Shown piece after piece: positions 44,575 to 54,577 of a stretch of DNA of 64,000 bases (positions within the stretch are counted from its first letter, which is position 1; the number at the start of each line of letters is the position of its first letter). The position numbers and the translations under genes are program-made. The notes under the pieces are model-generated. The model was not told the origin of the DNA. It searched no databases and saw only the letters and a program-made list of their open reading frames with translations. Source of the stretch: Deltaproteobacteria bacterium (GTDB taxonomy: Bacteria > Myxococcota_A > UBA9160 > UBA4427); contig JAJDAN010000078.1 in NCBI GenBank assembly GCA_029261855.1, positions 42,634 through 106,633 on the forward strand, in the 5' to 3' direction.

Positions 44575-45666
44575 ATGGCCGATCGTCCCGCCGGGTTGGA
44601 CTTCGAGGTCGACAAGCACGAACGACAGAAGCACCGCTTCGTCGATTCGCCGGTTCCGGACCTCGCAAGCGGGCAGGTCTTGTTTCGCGTGGATCGCTTC
44701 GCGCTGACCGCGAACAACATCACCTACGCGGTCGCGGGCGACATGCTCGGCTACTGGCGCTTCTTCCCCGCGGAGGAAGGCTGGGGCCGGGTCCCTGCCA
44801 TGGGCTTCGCCGATGTGATCGAGTCGACGCATCCCGACGTCGCCGTGGGCACGCGCTGCTTCGGCTGGTACCCCATGTCGCGCTACCTGGTGATCCAGCC
44901 GGGCAAGATCAGCGCTTCGCAGATCGTCGACGCCGCCCCGCATCGTGAGGGACTGGCACCCGTCTACGCCCAGTACAACCCCACCGATCACGAGCCCATG
45001 TATCAGCTCGATCACGAGGACACGCTGATGCTCTTCCGGGGCCTGTTCATGACGAGCTTCCTGGCCGACGACTTCCTGGCGGACCAGGACTACTGCGGCG
45101 CCGAGTCGGTCTTGATCTCGAGCGCGTCGAGCAAGACCTCCATCGCGCTCGGGTACCAGGTTTCGAAGGCAGGGCGTGCTCGCGCGGTGGGTCTCACTTC
45201 CGAGAGGAATCTCGAGTTCGTGAAGAAGCTGGGCTGCTACGACGAGGTGCTCCGCTACGACGAGATCCCGACCCTCGACGCGTCGCGCCCGGCGGTGTTC
45301 GTGGACATGGCGGGCAGTGGCCCGCTGCTGCAGGCCGTCCACGGTCACTTCCGCGACCAGCTGCGATATTCGTGCGCGATCGGGATGACGCATTGGGAGA
45401 CCCCGCGCACCGGCGAGGATCTGCCCGGGCCGAAGCCCGAGTTCTTCTTCGCGCCGTCCCAGGTGCAGAAGCGCGCCCAGGACTGGGGGCCGGCGGGCCT
45501 GCAAGAGCGCATGGGGACCGCCTGGGCGTCCTTCCAGCGCTTCACCGAGGGCTGGCTCGAGGTGAGGCGAGGGGCGGGTCGAGAGGCGCTCGCGCGCGTC
45601 TACGAGGAGACCCTCGAGGGCCGCACCGACCCCGCCCAGGGACAGATCCTGTCTCTCTGGGACTAG
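44575..45666 (+). CDS. DUF2855 family protein
   Basis: A 363-residue protein matching what I recall of DUF2855, a family distantly resembling medium-chain dehydrogenase/reductases (QVLFRVDRFALTANNITYAVAGD; SVLISSASSKTSIALGY in the cofactor-domain position). Function is not known. The ATG at 44575 has GGAGGAAGAG directly upstream. Its TAG stop (45664-45666) lies in the outer arm of the palindromic element that follows, so insertion may have fixed its C-terminus. Confidence 0.82.
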   Translation: MADRPAGLDFEVDKHERQKHRFVDSPVPDLASGQVLFRVDRFALTANNITYAVAGDMLGYWRFFPAEEGWGRVPAMGFADVIESTHPDVAVGTRCFGWYPMSRYLVIQPGKISASQIVDAAPHREGLAPVYAQYNPTDHEPMYQLDHEDTLMLFRGLFMTSFLADDFLADQDYCGAESVLISSASSKTSIALGYQVSKAGRARAVGLTSERNLEFVKKLGCYDEVLRYDEIPTLDASRPAVFVDMAGSGPLLQAVHGHFRDQLRYSCAIGMTHWETPRTGEDLPGPKPEFFFAPSQVQKRAQDWGPAGLQERMGTAWASFQRFTEGWLEVRRGAGREALARVYEETLEGRTDPAQGQILSLWD

Positions 45667-45846
45667 CCCGGATCATTCATGAGCGCCCTACTGCGAACGC
45701 CGAAAGCACCGAATCTACGCGGCCTTCTCCCTGCGGCCCGCTCGACGTACTGAAAGTACGCCTGCGCGGGGCTTTCGGTCCGAGGGCCGCGAAGCTTCAG
45801 CACCTTCGACGTTCTCGCTACGGGCTTCATGAATCATCCGGGCTAG
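45663..45846. mobile_element. MITE-like palindromic element, 184 bp
   Basis: The ends are inverted repeats: CTAGCCCGGATCATTCATGA on the left and its complement, with one mismatch, on the right, closing at ATCCGGGCTAG (45836-45846). The two halves are imperfect complements along most of the length, and the centre (45746-45760) is CGTACT-GAA-AGTACG. No coding sequence is inside. The layout suits a non-autonomous miniature transposon or REP-like palindrome; the ends recall those of IS1380-type elements, but that is from memory. It could also terminate transcripts from both sides. Confidence 0.75.
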
Positions 45847-45873
45847 CGAGACGGCGCGACTCGGTTCGGGCGA

Positions 45874-46791
45874 TCAGTCGATCAGCTTCGGGTCGAGCGC
45901 GTCTCGCAGGGCGTCGCCCGCGACGTTCAGGGCGTACATCACCAGGAACATGGCGAGGCTGACGCCGGCCAGCGGCCACCAGATGCCGCTGACGAGCTCA
46001 CCCGTGGCGTCGGTGATCATCGTGCCCCAGCTCGAACCGTCCTGGATGCCGACGCCGAGGAAGGTGAGGATCACCTCGCTCTTGATGGCCGACAGGATCG
46101 TGAGCGAGGCCGTCACGATGGCCAGGTGGAAGACGTTCGGAAGGATGTGCCGGAAGATGATCGTGGCGTCTCCGGCCCCGAGCAGTCGCACCGCCAGCAC
46201 GTATTCGCGACTGCGGTGCTTGATGACCTCGCCCCGGATCAGGCGACAGAGGCCCACCCAGCTGACCACGCCGAGGGCGATGCAGATGGCGGTGATGCCC
46301 TTCTCGAGTACGTAGGAGATGCCGACGATCAGCAGGATCGACGGCACCGACGAGATGACCGAGTAGAGCCACACCACGACCGCGTCGACGCGTCCGCCGT
46401 AGTAGCCCGCCAGGGCGCCGAGGGAGATGCCGATGGGAAGGCTGATACCGGTGACGATGAAGCCGATGGTCATGGCCGTCTGGGCGCCCGCCAGGATCTT
46501 GTAGAGGATCGAGCGGCCAAAGATGTCGGTGCCGAAGAGCTTCGCGAAGGAAAGCGAGGGCGCTTCGTACTTGGTGCCCACGCGCTCCTGCATGTCCGGC
46601 AGCAGCCCGCTGTAGCCGAGCAGGGCGACGATGACGTAGAGCGAGATCACGGCGAAGCAGAGCATCACCATGCGGTCGCGGCGCAGGCTGCGCCAGGCGC
46701 GTCGCGCGAGGCTGTCGCCGCGCACGCTGCGCATGCCCTCCGCGCCTTCCGGCGTCCGCGCGGTCTCCGGCGTGGGTGTCATCGCCGTCAC
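45874..46791 (-). CDS. dppC: Peptide ABC transporter permease, DppC/OppC type
   Basis: A 305-residue permease: a cytoplasmic N-terminus, six membrane segments and the binding-protein-dependent transport loop (GVVSWVGLCRLIRGEVI). It pairs with DppB. The GTG at 46791 overlaps the dppB stop (GTGA); an ATG 9 nt downstream is an alternative. It is the last gene of the importer operon. Confidence 0.92.
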   Translation of the reverse strand: MTAMTPTPETARTPEGAEGMRSVRGDSLARRAWRSLRRDRMVMLCFAVISLYVIVALLGYSGLLPDMQERVGTKYEAPSLSFAKLFGTDIFGRSILYKILAGAQTAMTIGFIVTGISLPIGISLGALAGYYGGRVDAVVVWLYSVISSVPSILLIVGISYVLEKGITAICIALGVVSWVGLCRLIRGEVIKHRSREYVLAVRLLGAGDATIIFRHILPNVFHLAIVTASLTILSAIKSEVILTFLGVGIQDGSSWGTMITDATGELVSGIWWPLAGVSLAMFLVMYALNVAGDALRDALDPKLID

Positions 46792-47720
46792 GACAGCTGG
46801 ACCCGCGGATCGACCCAGGCGTAGAGCAGGTCGGTGATCAGGTTGAAGACCGCGTAGGCGATGGCGATCAGGACGGTGAGGCCCTTCAGGATGGGGAAGT
46901 CCCCGGTGTTGATCGCCGTGATCATGATGTCGCCGACCCCGGGGATGCTGAAGAAGCGCTCCATCAGGAAGGCGCCCAGGATCAGGAACGGGATGCTGAT
47001 GACCACGTGGGTGAGGATCGGGATCAGCGCGTTCTTGAGGATGTGCCGGAAGATCACCGACGCCTCGGAGGCGCCCTTGGCGAACGCCGTGCGCACGTAG
47101 TCGGCCTGGGTCTCGTCGAGGAAGACGGTGCGGTAGATGCGGATGTCAGGGCCGGCGCTCACCACCAGGATGATGATCCACGGCAGGAGTAGGTAGCGGA
47201 CGCCGGCGAGTCCAGTCTCGTAGCCCTGGATCGGGAAGACGCCCGCCTTGTAGGCCAGCAGGTACTGGAAGGCGATGATGTACACGAGGTACGAGATACT
47301 CATCGAGCCGACGAAGATCGCCGTGGAGATCCGGTCGAGCAGGCTGCCCCGGAAGTACGCGATCAGCAGGCCGAGCGCGACGTTCGTGAGCGTTCCGAGC
47401 AGGAAGGGGAAGACCGTCAGCGAGAGGGACACCAGCGCGCCCTGACGGAACATGTCCGTGAGCTGCTCTCCGGTGTTGAAGGAGCGGCCGTAGTCGAAGG
47501 TCGCGATCTGGCGGAGGAAGTCGAGGAACTGCATCCACAGGGGCTGGTCGAGTCCCCATTCCGCGCGCAGGTCTGCAATCGCCTCGGGGGTCGCGTGCTG
47601 ACCGAGCGCGACGAGCGCGGGGTCCTCGCCCACGCTCGTGAACAGCATGAACACGAGCGCCGCGACCCCGAGGATGATCGGGATCATCTGCAGCAGACGT
47701 CTGGCGACGTAGGCCCCCAT
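46788..47720 (-). CDS. dppB: Peptide ABC transporter permease, DppB/OppB type
   Basis: A 310-residue permease with the typical N-terminus (YVARRLLQMIPIILGV), six membrane segments and the EAA-like cytoplasmic loop (DYVRTAFAKGASEASVIFRHIL). It starts immediately after the binding-protein stop and overlaps dppC. Length is normal. Confidence 0.93.
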   Translation of the reverse strand: MGAYVARRLLQMIPIILGVAALVFMLFTSVGEDPALVALGQHATPEAIADLRAEWGLDQPLWMQFLDFLRQIATFDYGRSFNTGEQLTDMFRQGALVSLSLTVFPFLLGTLTNVALGLLIAYFRGSLLDRISTAIFVGSMSISYLVYIIAFQYLLAYKAGVFPIQGYETGLAGVRYLLLPWIIILVVSAGPDIRIYRTVFLDETQADYVRTAFAKGASEASVIFRHILKNALIPILTHVVISIPFLILGAFLMERFFSIPGVGDIMITAINTGDFPILKGLTVLIAIAYAVFNLITDLLYAWVDPRVQLS

Positions 47721-49508
47721 CTACAGCACCGGTTCTCCCACCTTGTCGATGTACTTGTAGGGCTTGTCGACGAGCATGTGGCGCTTGAGGTTGTGCAGGT
47801 TCTTCTGGTAGATGCCGAAGGCGATGCCGTTGTAGCGCAGCAGTAGCGGGACCTCGTCCTTCATGATCTCGGCCATGCGCTCGAACAGCGCGAAGCGCTC
47901 GGGGCCGTTTTCCATGTAGCGGGTCTGCTCGTAGAGAGCGTCGAACTCCGGGTTCGCGAAGGTGCTGCTGTTCGGTCCCGGGGTGCGATTCGGGCCGTAG
48001 ACGAGCTGGTAGAAGTTCTCGGCGTCCGGGTAGTCGGCCTGCCAGCCGGACGATGCGATCTGGAAGTTGCCCGTCTCGATCTTCTTGAGGAAGGCCGAGA
48101 AGGTGTTGAAGCTGGCCTTGGCGCGGATGCCCACTTCCGCGAGCTCGTTGCGGATGAACTCGAAGCCCTGACGGGCGTCCTTGGTGGCGGCCCGGTACTC
48201 GAAGACCACTTCCGGCAGGCCCTCGCCGTTCGGGTAGCCGGCTTCGGCGAGCTTCTGCCTGGCGAGCTCGCGGTTCTGTCGGTAGTACTCGAAGCCGATG
48301 TCTTCCTCGCTGCCGGCGATGGGCTGCGGGACGATGGTCTGCAGGGGCAGGGCGCGCCCGTTCAGCAACAGGTCGATGAACGCGGGCGTGTCGATGGCCA
48401 GCGCGAAGGCCTGACGCAGGGCCTTGTTGTCCTTGAACAGGGGGTCCTGGAGATTGAAGGCGAAGTACTCCGCGGCCAGGCTCGGCTCTGCGTAGTGGTT
48501 GTAGAGGCGGGCGTATTCGTCCTTGAGGTGGAAGCTTCCGTCTTCGGCCTTGAAGGCCATGTTCGGGAAGTTGTCCTTGTCGATCCCGATCCAGTCGAGC
48601 TCGGCCTTGCGAAACTTCAGCATGGCCGGCTGCGGCTCTTCGATGAGGGGCATGTGGATCTCGTCGAGGAAGGGGATCGGCTTTCCAGCCGCCTCGAGCA
48701 GGCCCGCTTCGGCGTCGCCGGGAGCACCCTCGTTGGGATAGCGGCCGTGATAGTTCGGGTTCTTCTCGAGGATCATCGTGCCGCGTCGGGCGTATTGCTT
48801 GATCTGGAACGGACCCGTCCCCACCGGCTTGTTGGCGAAGTCCTCACCGTACTTCTCGACGGCCTCGCGCGGGACGATCGAGAGCGAGGTCATGGCGAAG
48901 GGGAAGAGCGCCAGCGGGTTCTCCTGGGTGAACTCGACCTCGAAGCTGTGGTCGTCGAGTTTGCGCAGGCCGGCGACTTCGAGCGCGTCGTAGTCGACGT
49001 TCTTGCCCAGCTCGCGCGTCTTCTCGCGGAACGCGTCGAGGCCCTCCACGAATCCGGCCATCAGGACCCAGCTCTTGAGATTCACGTTGGCGTCGGCGAA
49101 GCGCTTGATGGAATAGATGGCGTCGTCGGCATTCAGCTCACGGCCCTTGCCGCCGGGGAAGCTCGGATCGTCGTGAAAGTGGACGCCCTTTCTCAGCCGG
49201 AAGATGTAGGTGCGACCGTCGGCGCTCTTCTCGGGCATGCTCTCGAGCAGGTTCGGCGCCAGGCGGTAGGGGCGTGCCAGGTAGTCGTACTCGACGAGCG
49301 TGTCGAAGACGTTCATCACGATCTCGGCGGAGGCTCCGTCGAACTGCTTCGGCGGGTCGAGGCTCTTGTGCGCCGAGCGGCGGGCGTCGTAGAAGATCTT
49401 CTTGCCGTCGTTGCTGGCGGCCTCGTCCTCGCCACAGCCGGTCGAACCGAGCAGGACGGCCAGGGAAAGGCAGAGGGCGAGCAGGGCGGTGTGCGCGGTG
49501 GTGGTCAC
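47721..49508 (-). CDS. Peptide ABC transporter substrate-binding lipoprotein
   Basis: A 595-residue family 5 solute-binding protein: signal peptide with lipobox GSTGC (about residues 22-26), then the two-lobed body with YIFRLRKGVHFHDD, NADDAIYSIKRF, PVGTGPFQIKQY and the C-terminal ASSGWQADYPDAENFY. It is longer than most DppA/OppA proteins. It should deliver peptides (or similar solutes) to DppBC; specificity is unknown. The GTG at 49508 overlaps the dppF stop by 4 nt; the longer frame to 49610 is shadow. Confidence 0.92.
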   Translation of the reverse strand: MTTTAHTALLALCLSLAVLLGSTGCGEDEAASNDGKKIFYDARRSAHKSLDPPKQFDGASAEIVMNVFDTLVEYDYLARPYRLAPNLLESMPEKSADGRTYIFRLRKGVHFHDDPSFPGGKGRELNADDAIYSIKRFADANVNLKSWVLMAGFVEGLDAFREKTRELGKNVDYDALEVAGLRKLDDHSFEVEFTQENPLALFPFAMTSLSIVPREAVEKYGEDFANKPVGTGPFQIKQYARRGTMILEKNPNYHGRYPNEGAPGDAEAGLLEAAGKPIPFLDEIHMPLIEEPQPAMLKFRKAELDWIGIDKDNFPNMAFKAEDGSFHLKDEYARLYNHYAEPSLAAEYFAFNLQDPLFKDNKALRQAFALAIDTPAFIDLLLNGRALPLQTIVPQPIAGSEEDIGFEYYRQNRELARQKLAEAGYPNGEGLPEVVFEYRAATKDARQGFEFIRNELAEVGIRAKASFNTFSAFLKKIETGNFQIASSGWQADYPDAENFYQLVYGPNRTPGPNSSTFANPEFDALYEQTRYMENGPERFALFERMAEIMKDEVPLLLRYNGIAFGIYQKNLHNLKRHMLVDKPYKYIDKVGEPVL

Positions 49509-50503
49509 GAAGGGGTTTCCTCCTGTTGGATTTCGTCGGCGCGGTGGCAGGCGACCCGATGGCTCGAGTCGTCGCCCGCGGCGCGCAGGACCGGAAGCTC
49601 GCTGCGGCAACGGTCGATGACGTAGCGGCAGCGCGTGTGGAAGGGACAGCCCGGAGGCGGCGCGCTCGGGTTCGGGACGTCGCCCTCGAGCAGCTCTTCC
49701 CGTCGCTCGCGGCTCGGGTCGGGCACGGGTACCGCCGCCAGCAGAGCCTTGGTGTAGGGGTGCCGGGGCGACGCGTAGATCGCACGCGAGTCGGCCAGCT
49801 CGACGATACGGCCGAGATACATCACCGCGACGCGGTCCGAGATGTACTTCACCACGGTCAGGTCGTGGGAGATGAAGAGGTAGGTGAGACCGTGCTCTTT
49901 CTGCAGGTCCATCAGCAGGTTGAGGACCTGGGACTGGATCGAGACGTCCAGGGCCGATACGGGCTCGTCGGCAATCACCAGCTTGGGCTCGAGCACCAGG
50001 GCCCGGGCGATACCGATGCGCTGGCGCTGCCCGCCGCTGAACTCGTGGGGGTACTTGGGCAGGTCCGACTGGCGCAGCCCGACGGTGTCGAGCAGCTTGC
50101 GGACCCGCGCACGACGCTCGTCACGGGACGTCACACCGTGCAGCAGCAGGGGCTCTTCCAGGGTGCGCTCGATGGTGCGCCGCGGGTTGAGCGAGGTGTA
50201 CGGGTCCTGGAACACCATCTGGATGTCGGCGCGTAGCTGCTTGAGTTCGTCGCCGGCGAGTGCGCCGACGTCGCGGCCCTCGAAGCGGACCGTGCCAGCC
50301 GTGGGTTCGTAGAGACGCACGATCGCCCGCCCGAGGGTGGTCTTGCCGCAGCCGGACTCGCCCACGATGCCGAGGGTCTCGCCGGCGCGCACCTCGAAGC
50401 TCACGTCATTGACGGCGTATACCTGTCCGACCGTGCGCTGCAGCACGCCTCCCCGGATCGGGAAGTGCATGTCGAGCCCTTCGACTTCGAGCAGCGCGCT
50501 CAT
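49505..50503 (-). CDS. dppF: Peptide ABC transporter ATPase, DppF/OppF type
   Basis: A 332-residue ATPase: Walker [10 protein letters not shown], signature [15 protein letters not shown], Walker [13 protein letters not shown] and the C-terminal oligopeptide-transporter region with the Cys-rich cluster [14 protein letters not shown], which in related ATPases binds a 4Fe-4S cluster. ATG overlaps the dppD stop. Confidence 0.95.
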   Translation of the reverse strand: MSALLEVEGLDMHFPIRGGVLQRTVGQVYAVNDVSFEVRAGETLGIVGESGCGKTTLGRAIVRLYEPTAGTVRFEGRDVGALAGDELKQLRADIQMVFQDPYTSLNPRRTIERTLEEPLLLHGVTSRDERRARVRKLLDTVGLRQSDLPKYPHEFSGGQRQRIGIARALVLEPKLVIADEPVSALDVSIQSQVLNLLMDLQKEHGLTYLFISHDLTVVKYISDRVAVMYLGRIVELADSRAIYASPRHPYTKALLAAVPVPDPSRERREELLEGDVPNPSAPPPGCPFHTRCRYVIDRCRSELPVLRAAGDDSSHRVACHRADEIQQEETPS

Positions 50504-51498
50504 GTGTCGAGTGCTCCCGCGGACCAGTGGCAGGCGGCGTCATGCGCTTCGCCGACGGCGCTCATCGCGGGGTGCTCGCGCCGACACAGGTCGGCGGCAT
50601 GCTTGCAGCGCGGGTGGAAGCGACAACCGGTGGGCAGGTCCCGCAGGCCGGGCACCGTGCCTTCGATGGTGGCGAGCTTGGTCGCGCGGTCCGAATCGAG
50701 ACTGGGGATGGATGCCATCAGCCCCTGGGTGTACGGGTGTGCAGGGTTCTCGAAGATCTGGTGCACGCTGCCGCGTTCGACGACGCGGCCGGCGTACATG
50801 ATGAGCACGTCGTCGGCGACTTCGGCGACGACGCCGAGGTCGTGGGTGATGAAGAGGATGGAGGTGCCGCGCTCGCGTTGGAGCTGTTTCATCAGCTTGA
50901 GGATCTGAGCCTGGATGGTGACATCCAGCGCGGTGGTGGGTTCGTCCGCGATCAGGAGACGTGGCTCGCAAGCGAGGGCCATGGCGATCATCACGCGTTG
51001 ACGCATGCCGCCGGACATCTGGAACGGATACTCGTCGACGCGCCGCTCGGGGTCCGGGATGCGGACGGTGCGCAGTGCGTCGATCGCGGCCTGGCGCGCT
51101 TCCCCGCGCGTCAGGTCGCGGTGGATCCGGAAGACCTCGATGATCTGCTTGCCGACGGTCACCACCGGATTGAGCGCCGTCATCGGTTCCTGGAAGATCA
51201 TCGAGATGCGATTGCCGCGGATGCGTCGCATTTCCTTGACCGACAGCTTCAGCAGTTCTTCACCCTCGAGCCGGATGCTGCCGCTCTCGACCTGGCCGTT
51301 CGAGTCGATCAGCCGCATCAACGACAACGCGGTCACGCTCTTGCCGCAGCCGGATTCACCGACGATGGCGAGAGTGCGTCCGGGCGCGACCGCGAAGGAG
51401 ACGTCGTCGACCGCGCGGACCGGGCCGTCGTCCGTGCGAAAGGCGGTCACGAGATTGCGGACGTCGAGCAGCGGTGCGGGTTCGCTTGCGGTAGACAT
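50500..51498 (-). CDS. dppD: Peptide ABC transporter ATPase, DppD/OppD type
   Basis: A 332-residue ATPase: Walker [10 protein letters not shown], signature [15 protein letters not shown], Walker [13 protein letters not shown], and a C-terminal cysteine cluster ([15 protein letters not shown]). It forms the ATPase pair with DppF. The ATG at 51498 is used; a GTG one codon earlier is possible. It lies about 33 nt after the M16 peptidase stop, so peptidase and importer may share a transcript. Confidence 0.95.
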   Translation of the reverse strand: MSTASEPAPLLDVRNLVTAFRTDDGPVRAVDDVSFAVAPGRTLAIVGESGCGKSVTALSLMRLIDSNGQVESGSIRLEGEELLKLSVKEMRRIRGNRISMIFQEPMTALNPVVTVGKQIIEVFRIHRDLTRGEARQAAIDALRTVRIPDPERRVDEYPFQMSGGMRQRVMIAMALACEPRLLIADEPTTALDVTIQAQILKLMKQLQRERGTSILFITHDLGVVAEVADDVLIMYAGRVVERGSVHQIFENPAHPYTQGLMASIPSLDSDRATKLATIEGTVPGLRDLPTGCRFHPRCKHAADLCRREHPAMSAVGEAHDAACHWSAGALDT

Positions 51499-51531
51499 CA
51501 CCTGTGCTTATCGGCCGACAAGGCCGGATTC

Positions 51532-54384
51532 TCAGGGATTTTCGACCTCGTTCGGGGGCGGGGTCCCGGCCGACCGGACGGCTCGCCCGTCCGCGTCCAC
51601 GAGCTGGATCGGACCGAAGCCGGCCGCGCGGATCCCGGACTCGATCTTGGAGCGATCCCCGACGACCACCCAGGTGAGACGATCCGGGTGCAGCACGTCC
51701 CGGGCGGCCTGCGCCAGGGATTCCGCGGTCTGGGCGCGCATCAGGGCGGGGTAGCTCTCCCAGTAGTCGTCCGGCAACCCGAAGCGGACCATCTCGATGA
51801 CGGATCCCGCGACCGCGTCCGCGGTCTCCCAGCGGCCAGGCAAGGTCAGGGTCTTCTTGTCCACGGCCCGGTTGCGCTCGTCTTGCGAGGGCGGTCGCGA
51901 TCCGACGATGTCCTCGAGCTCGCGCCGGATCTCCTTCATCGAGGCGACCGTCTTGTCGGTCTGCACGGGCGCGTAGGCGATGAAGGGACGCTGGCCCTCG
52001 GCGTCGACGAGGAACGAGTAGGCACCGTAGGCCCAGTGCTTGTCCTCCCGCAGGTTCATGTTGATGCGCGCCGAGAAGGAGCCGCCGAGCACCTCGTTCA
52101 TGGCCTCGATCGCGATTTCCTCGGCGTTCCCGGTGGGCGGCGCGATGTGTCCCGCGAAGATGATCGACTGCAGCGAGCCCGGGCGATCGATCAGGTACAC
52201 CGCGGAGCTCTCTTGCAGGGAGACCTGCGCGATGTTCTTGGCGGGCACGGTGCCGGGTTGCCAGTTCTGGAAGTGCGCCTCCAGCTTCGGCTGGATCTCC
52301 GCGAGGGTGGTGTCACCGACGACGATCAGCACCGAGTTGTTCGGGCGGAACCAGGTCTCGTGGAAGTCTCTCAGCTGCTCGGGGGTCAGGCTCGCGACGG
52401 ATTCTTCGGTGCCCGAACCCGTGAACGAGACGCCGTAGGCGTGGTCGTCGCCGTAGAGCAGTCGCGGGAAGACGCGCAGGGCCATCGATTGGGGCGTCAC
52501 CTTTTCACGCTGAATGGCGGCGAGCTGCTGCTGCTTGAGTCGCTCGAAATCGTTGGGCGCGAAGGCCGGGTTCAAGATGACGTCGGCAAAGATGTCGAGA
52601 GAAGGGTCGAGGTTCTCGCTGAGTGCCGACAACGAAACACTCGAGAGGTCGAGATTCGAGCCAGCCGACAGATCGGCGCCGAGGGCGGACAGCTCGAGAC
52701 TGATCTCGAGGGCGTCCCGACTCTCGGTGCCTTCGTCGAGCATGGCCATGGCGAGGCTCGCCGTGCCTTCCACGCCTGTGTGATCCGCCGCGTAGCCCGC
52801 ATCGACCAGCAGATCGAAGCCGACCACGGGGACGTCGTGGCGCTCGGCCAGGATCAGCTTCAGGCCGTTCGAAAGCGTGGCGCGCTGGAGCGCGGGGAAG
52901 GTCGGGGTCGGGGGCTCGCCCACGACGGGAAGCTGCGAGCGGTCGACGTCGCTCGGCTTCGTGCCGTAGGTCGGGTAGGGCCGGACCTCCATCACCAGGC
53001 GACCGTCGCTGAGCCAGCGTGCGGCGGCTCCGTCGACGTCTGCCAGCGTGGTGTCAGCGAGGCGCCGCAGGGTGTCCTTGTAGGCGTCCGGGCGGCCGCC
53101 GTAGACCTGGCTGCTGGCCAGGATGTCCGACTTGCCGCCGAAGCCGCCGATCCGCTCGATGCCGCGCACGAAGGCGGCCCGGTGCTGGGTCTTGGCCACC
53201 GCCAGCTCGGACCGCGTGGGTCCGCGTGCGAGGAAGGCTCGCAGCTCGTCCTGCAGCACCGCCTCCACTTCCGCCAGATCCTGACCGGGCGCAGCCGTCG
53301 CCCACACGATGAAGATGCCGCCGATCTCGCGTAGCCAGACGAACGAGGCGACGTCGGTGGCGATGCGGTCCTCGTAGACGAGTCGCTTGTACAGCGGCGA
53401 CGTCTTGCCCTGGCTGAGGATGGTGGACAGCAGGTCGAGATAGTCGCCGTCGGCGGTGCCGACGCCGGGGATGTTCCAGGCGAAGAGGACGCGTCCCTGG
53501 GGCACGCGGTCCTCGGTGATCAGTCGTCGCTCTCCGCTTCGCTTCGCGACCCACCGGTCGCGTCGGTGAACCGGCGGTCCGCTCGGGATGTCGCCGAAGT
53601 ACTTCTCGACCCGAGCGAGCACGTCCCCCGGCTCGACGTTGCCCGCGACGACGATGACCGCGTTGGCGGCCCCGTAGTAGGTCCGGAACCACTCCTGCAC
53701 GTCCTCGAGGCTCGCGGCGTCGAGATCGTCCATCGACCCGATCGTCGACCAGGAATAGGGGTGGCCCGAGGGGTAGCTCTCCTCGGTGAGGATGCGGAAC
53801 ACCTTGCCGTAGGGCTGGTTCTCCCCCTGGCGCTTTTCGGTCTGCACGACGCCGCGCTGCTCGTCGAGGCGGTCCTGGTCGATGGCTCCGAGCAGGTGCC
53901 CCATGCGGTCGGATTCCATGAAGAGTGCGACGTCGAGGGCGTTGTCGGGAACGTTCTGGAAGTAGTTCGTCCGGTCGCTGTCGGTGGTGCCATTCATGTC
54001 CGTGGCGCCCGCGCGCTCGAGGGGGCCGAAATAGTCGTCGTTGTAGTTCTCACTGCCGTTGAACATGAGGTGCTCGAAGAGGTGCGCGAACCCGGTCTTG
54101 CCGACGTTCTCGTTCTTCGAGCCGACGTGGTACCAGACGTTGACGGCGACGATGGGCGCCTTGGGATCCCGGTGGACGATCAGGGTGAGTCCGTTATCGA
54201 GGACGAAGGTCTCGTACGGGATGTCGATTGCCCCGGGGTCCGCGTCGTGGGCGGCGAACTGCGCGCATCCCGCGCCCAGCAGGCTGCCAGCCAGGAGTCC
54301 GATCCAGGCGAGTGAGCGGAACCCGGCCCGTCTCGGGTCGTGTCTCCGACTCTGTCTCGAACCTTGGACTGCGGGGATCCCCAT
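51532..54384 (-). CDS. M16 zinc metallopeptidase lipoprotein (two-domain)
   Basis: A 950-residue protein: signal peptide with lipobox LGAGC (about residue 40), then two M16 halves. The active first half has HLFEHLMF (inverted zinc motif HxxEH) with the distal Glu in the following RGVVQTEK region; the second half is the inactive partner fold typical of pitrilysin-like enzymes. It probably degrades peptides in the periplasm. A location upstream of a peptide importer suggests it supplies the importer's substrates. AGGAG precedes the ATG at 54384. Confidence 0.92.
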   Translation of the reverse strand: MGIPAVQGSRQSRRHDPRRAGFRSLAWIGLLAGSLLGAGCAQFAAHDADPGAIDIPYETFVLDNGLTLIVHRDPKAPIVAVNVWYHVGSKNENVGKTGFAHLFEHLMFNGSENYNDDYFGPLERAGATDMNGTTDSDRTNYFQNVPDNALDVALFMESDRMGHLLGAIDQDRLDEQRGVVQTEKRQGENQPYGKVFRILTEESYPSGHPYSWSTIGSMDDLDAASLEDVQEWFRTYYGAANAVIVVAGNVEPGDVLARVEKYFGDIPSGPPVHRRDRWVAKRSGERRLITEDRVPQGRVLFAWNIPGVGTADGDYLDLLSTILSQGKTSPLYKRLVYEDRIATDVASFVWLREIGGIFIVWATAAPGQDLAEVEAVLQDELRAFLARGPTRSELAVAKTQHRAAFVRGIERIGGFGGKSDILASSQVYGGRPDAYKDTLRRLADTTLADVDGAAARWLSDGRLVMEVRPYPTYGTKPSDVDRSQLPVVGEPPTPTFPALQRATLSNGLKLILAERHDVPVVGFDLLVDAGYAADHTGVEGTASLAMAMLDEGTESRDALEISLELSALGADLSAGSNLDLSSVSLSALSENLDPSLDIFADVILNPAFAPNDFERLKQQQLAAIQREKVTPQSMALRVFPRLLYGDDHAYGVSFTGSGTEESVASLTPEQLRDFHETWFRPNNSVLIVVGDTTLAEIQPKLEAHFQNWQPGTVPAKNIAQVSLQESSAVYLIDRPGSLQSIIFAGHIAPPTGNAEEIAIEAMNEVLGGSFSARINMNLREDKHWAYGAYSFLVDAEGQRPFIAYAPVQTDKTVASMKEIRRELEDIVGSRPPSQDERNRAVDKKTLTLPGRWETADAVAGSVIEMVRFGLPDDYWESYPALMRAQTAESLAQAARDVLHPDRLTWVVVGDRSKIESGIRAAGFGPIQLVDADGRAVRSAGTPPPNEVENP

Positions 54385-54419
54385 GAAGCTCTCTCCTCTC
54401 TTGTTTGCACTCTCGACCG

Positions 54420-54435
54420 GGCCCCGGCCGGGGCC
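54420..54435. repeat. Perfect 16-bp GC palindrome between divergent genes
   Basis: GGCCCCGGCCGGGGCC is its own complement. It lies 36 bp upstream of the M16 start codon and about 140 bp upstream of the MshEN gene, in a divergent promoter region. An operator is possible; GC-rich chance cannot be ruled out. Confidence 0.5.
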
Positions 54436-54577
54436 GTTTCTGGCGGCCGCCGATGGTATCGGGTCCGCTGGCGTCGAAACAGCTCCGTTCGCGCTTCAGC
54501 CATCAAGAGCGGGGGCGGGGCAGCCGATGTGCGGCTCATGCAGGTCCCGGCGAGCACGCCCCAGTGAGTAGACCCCA

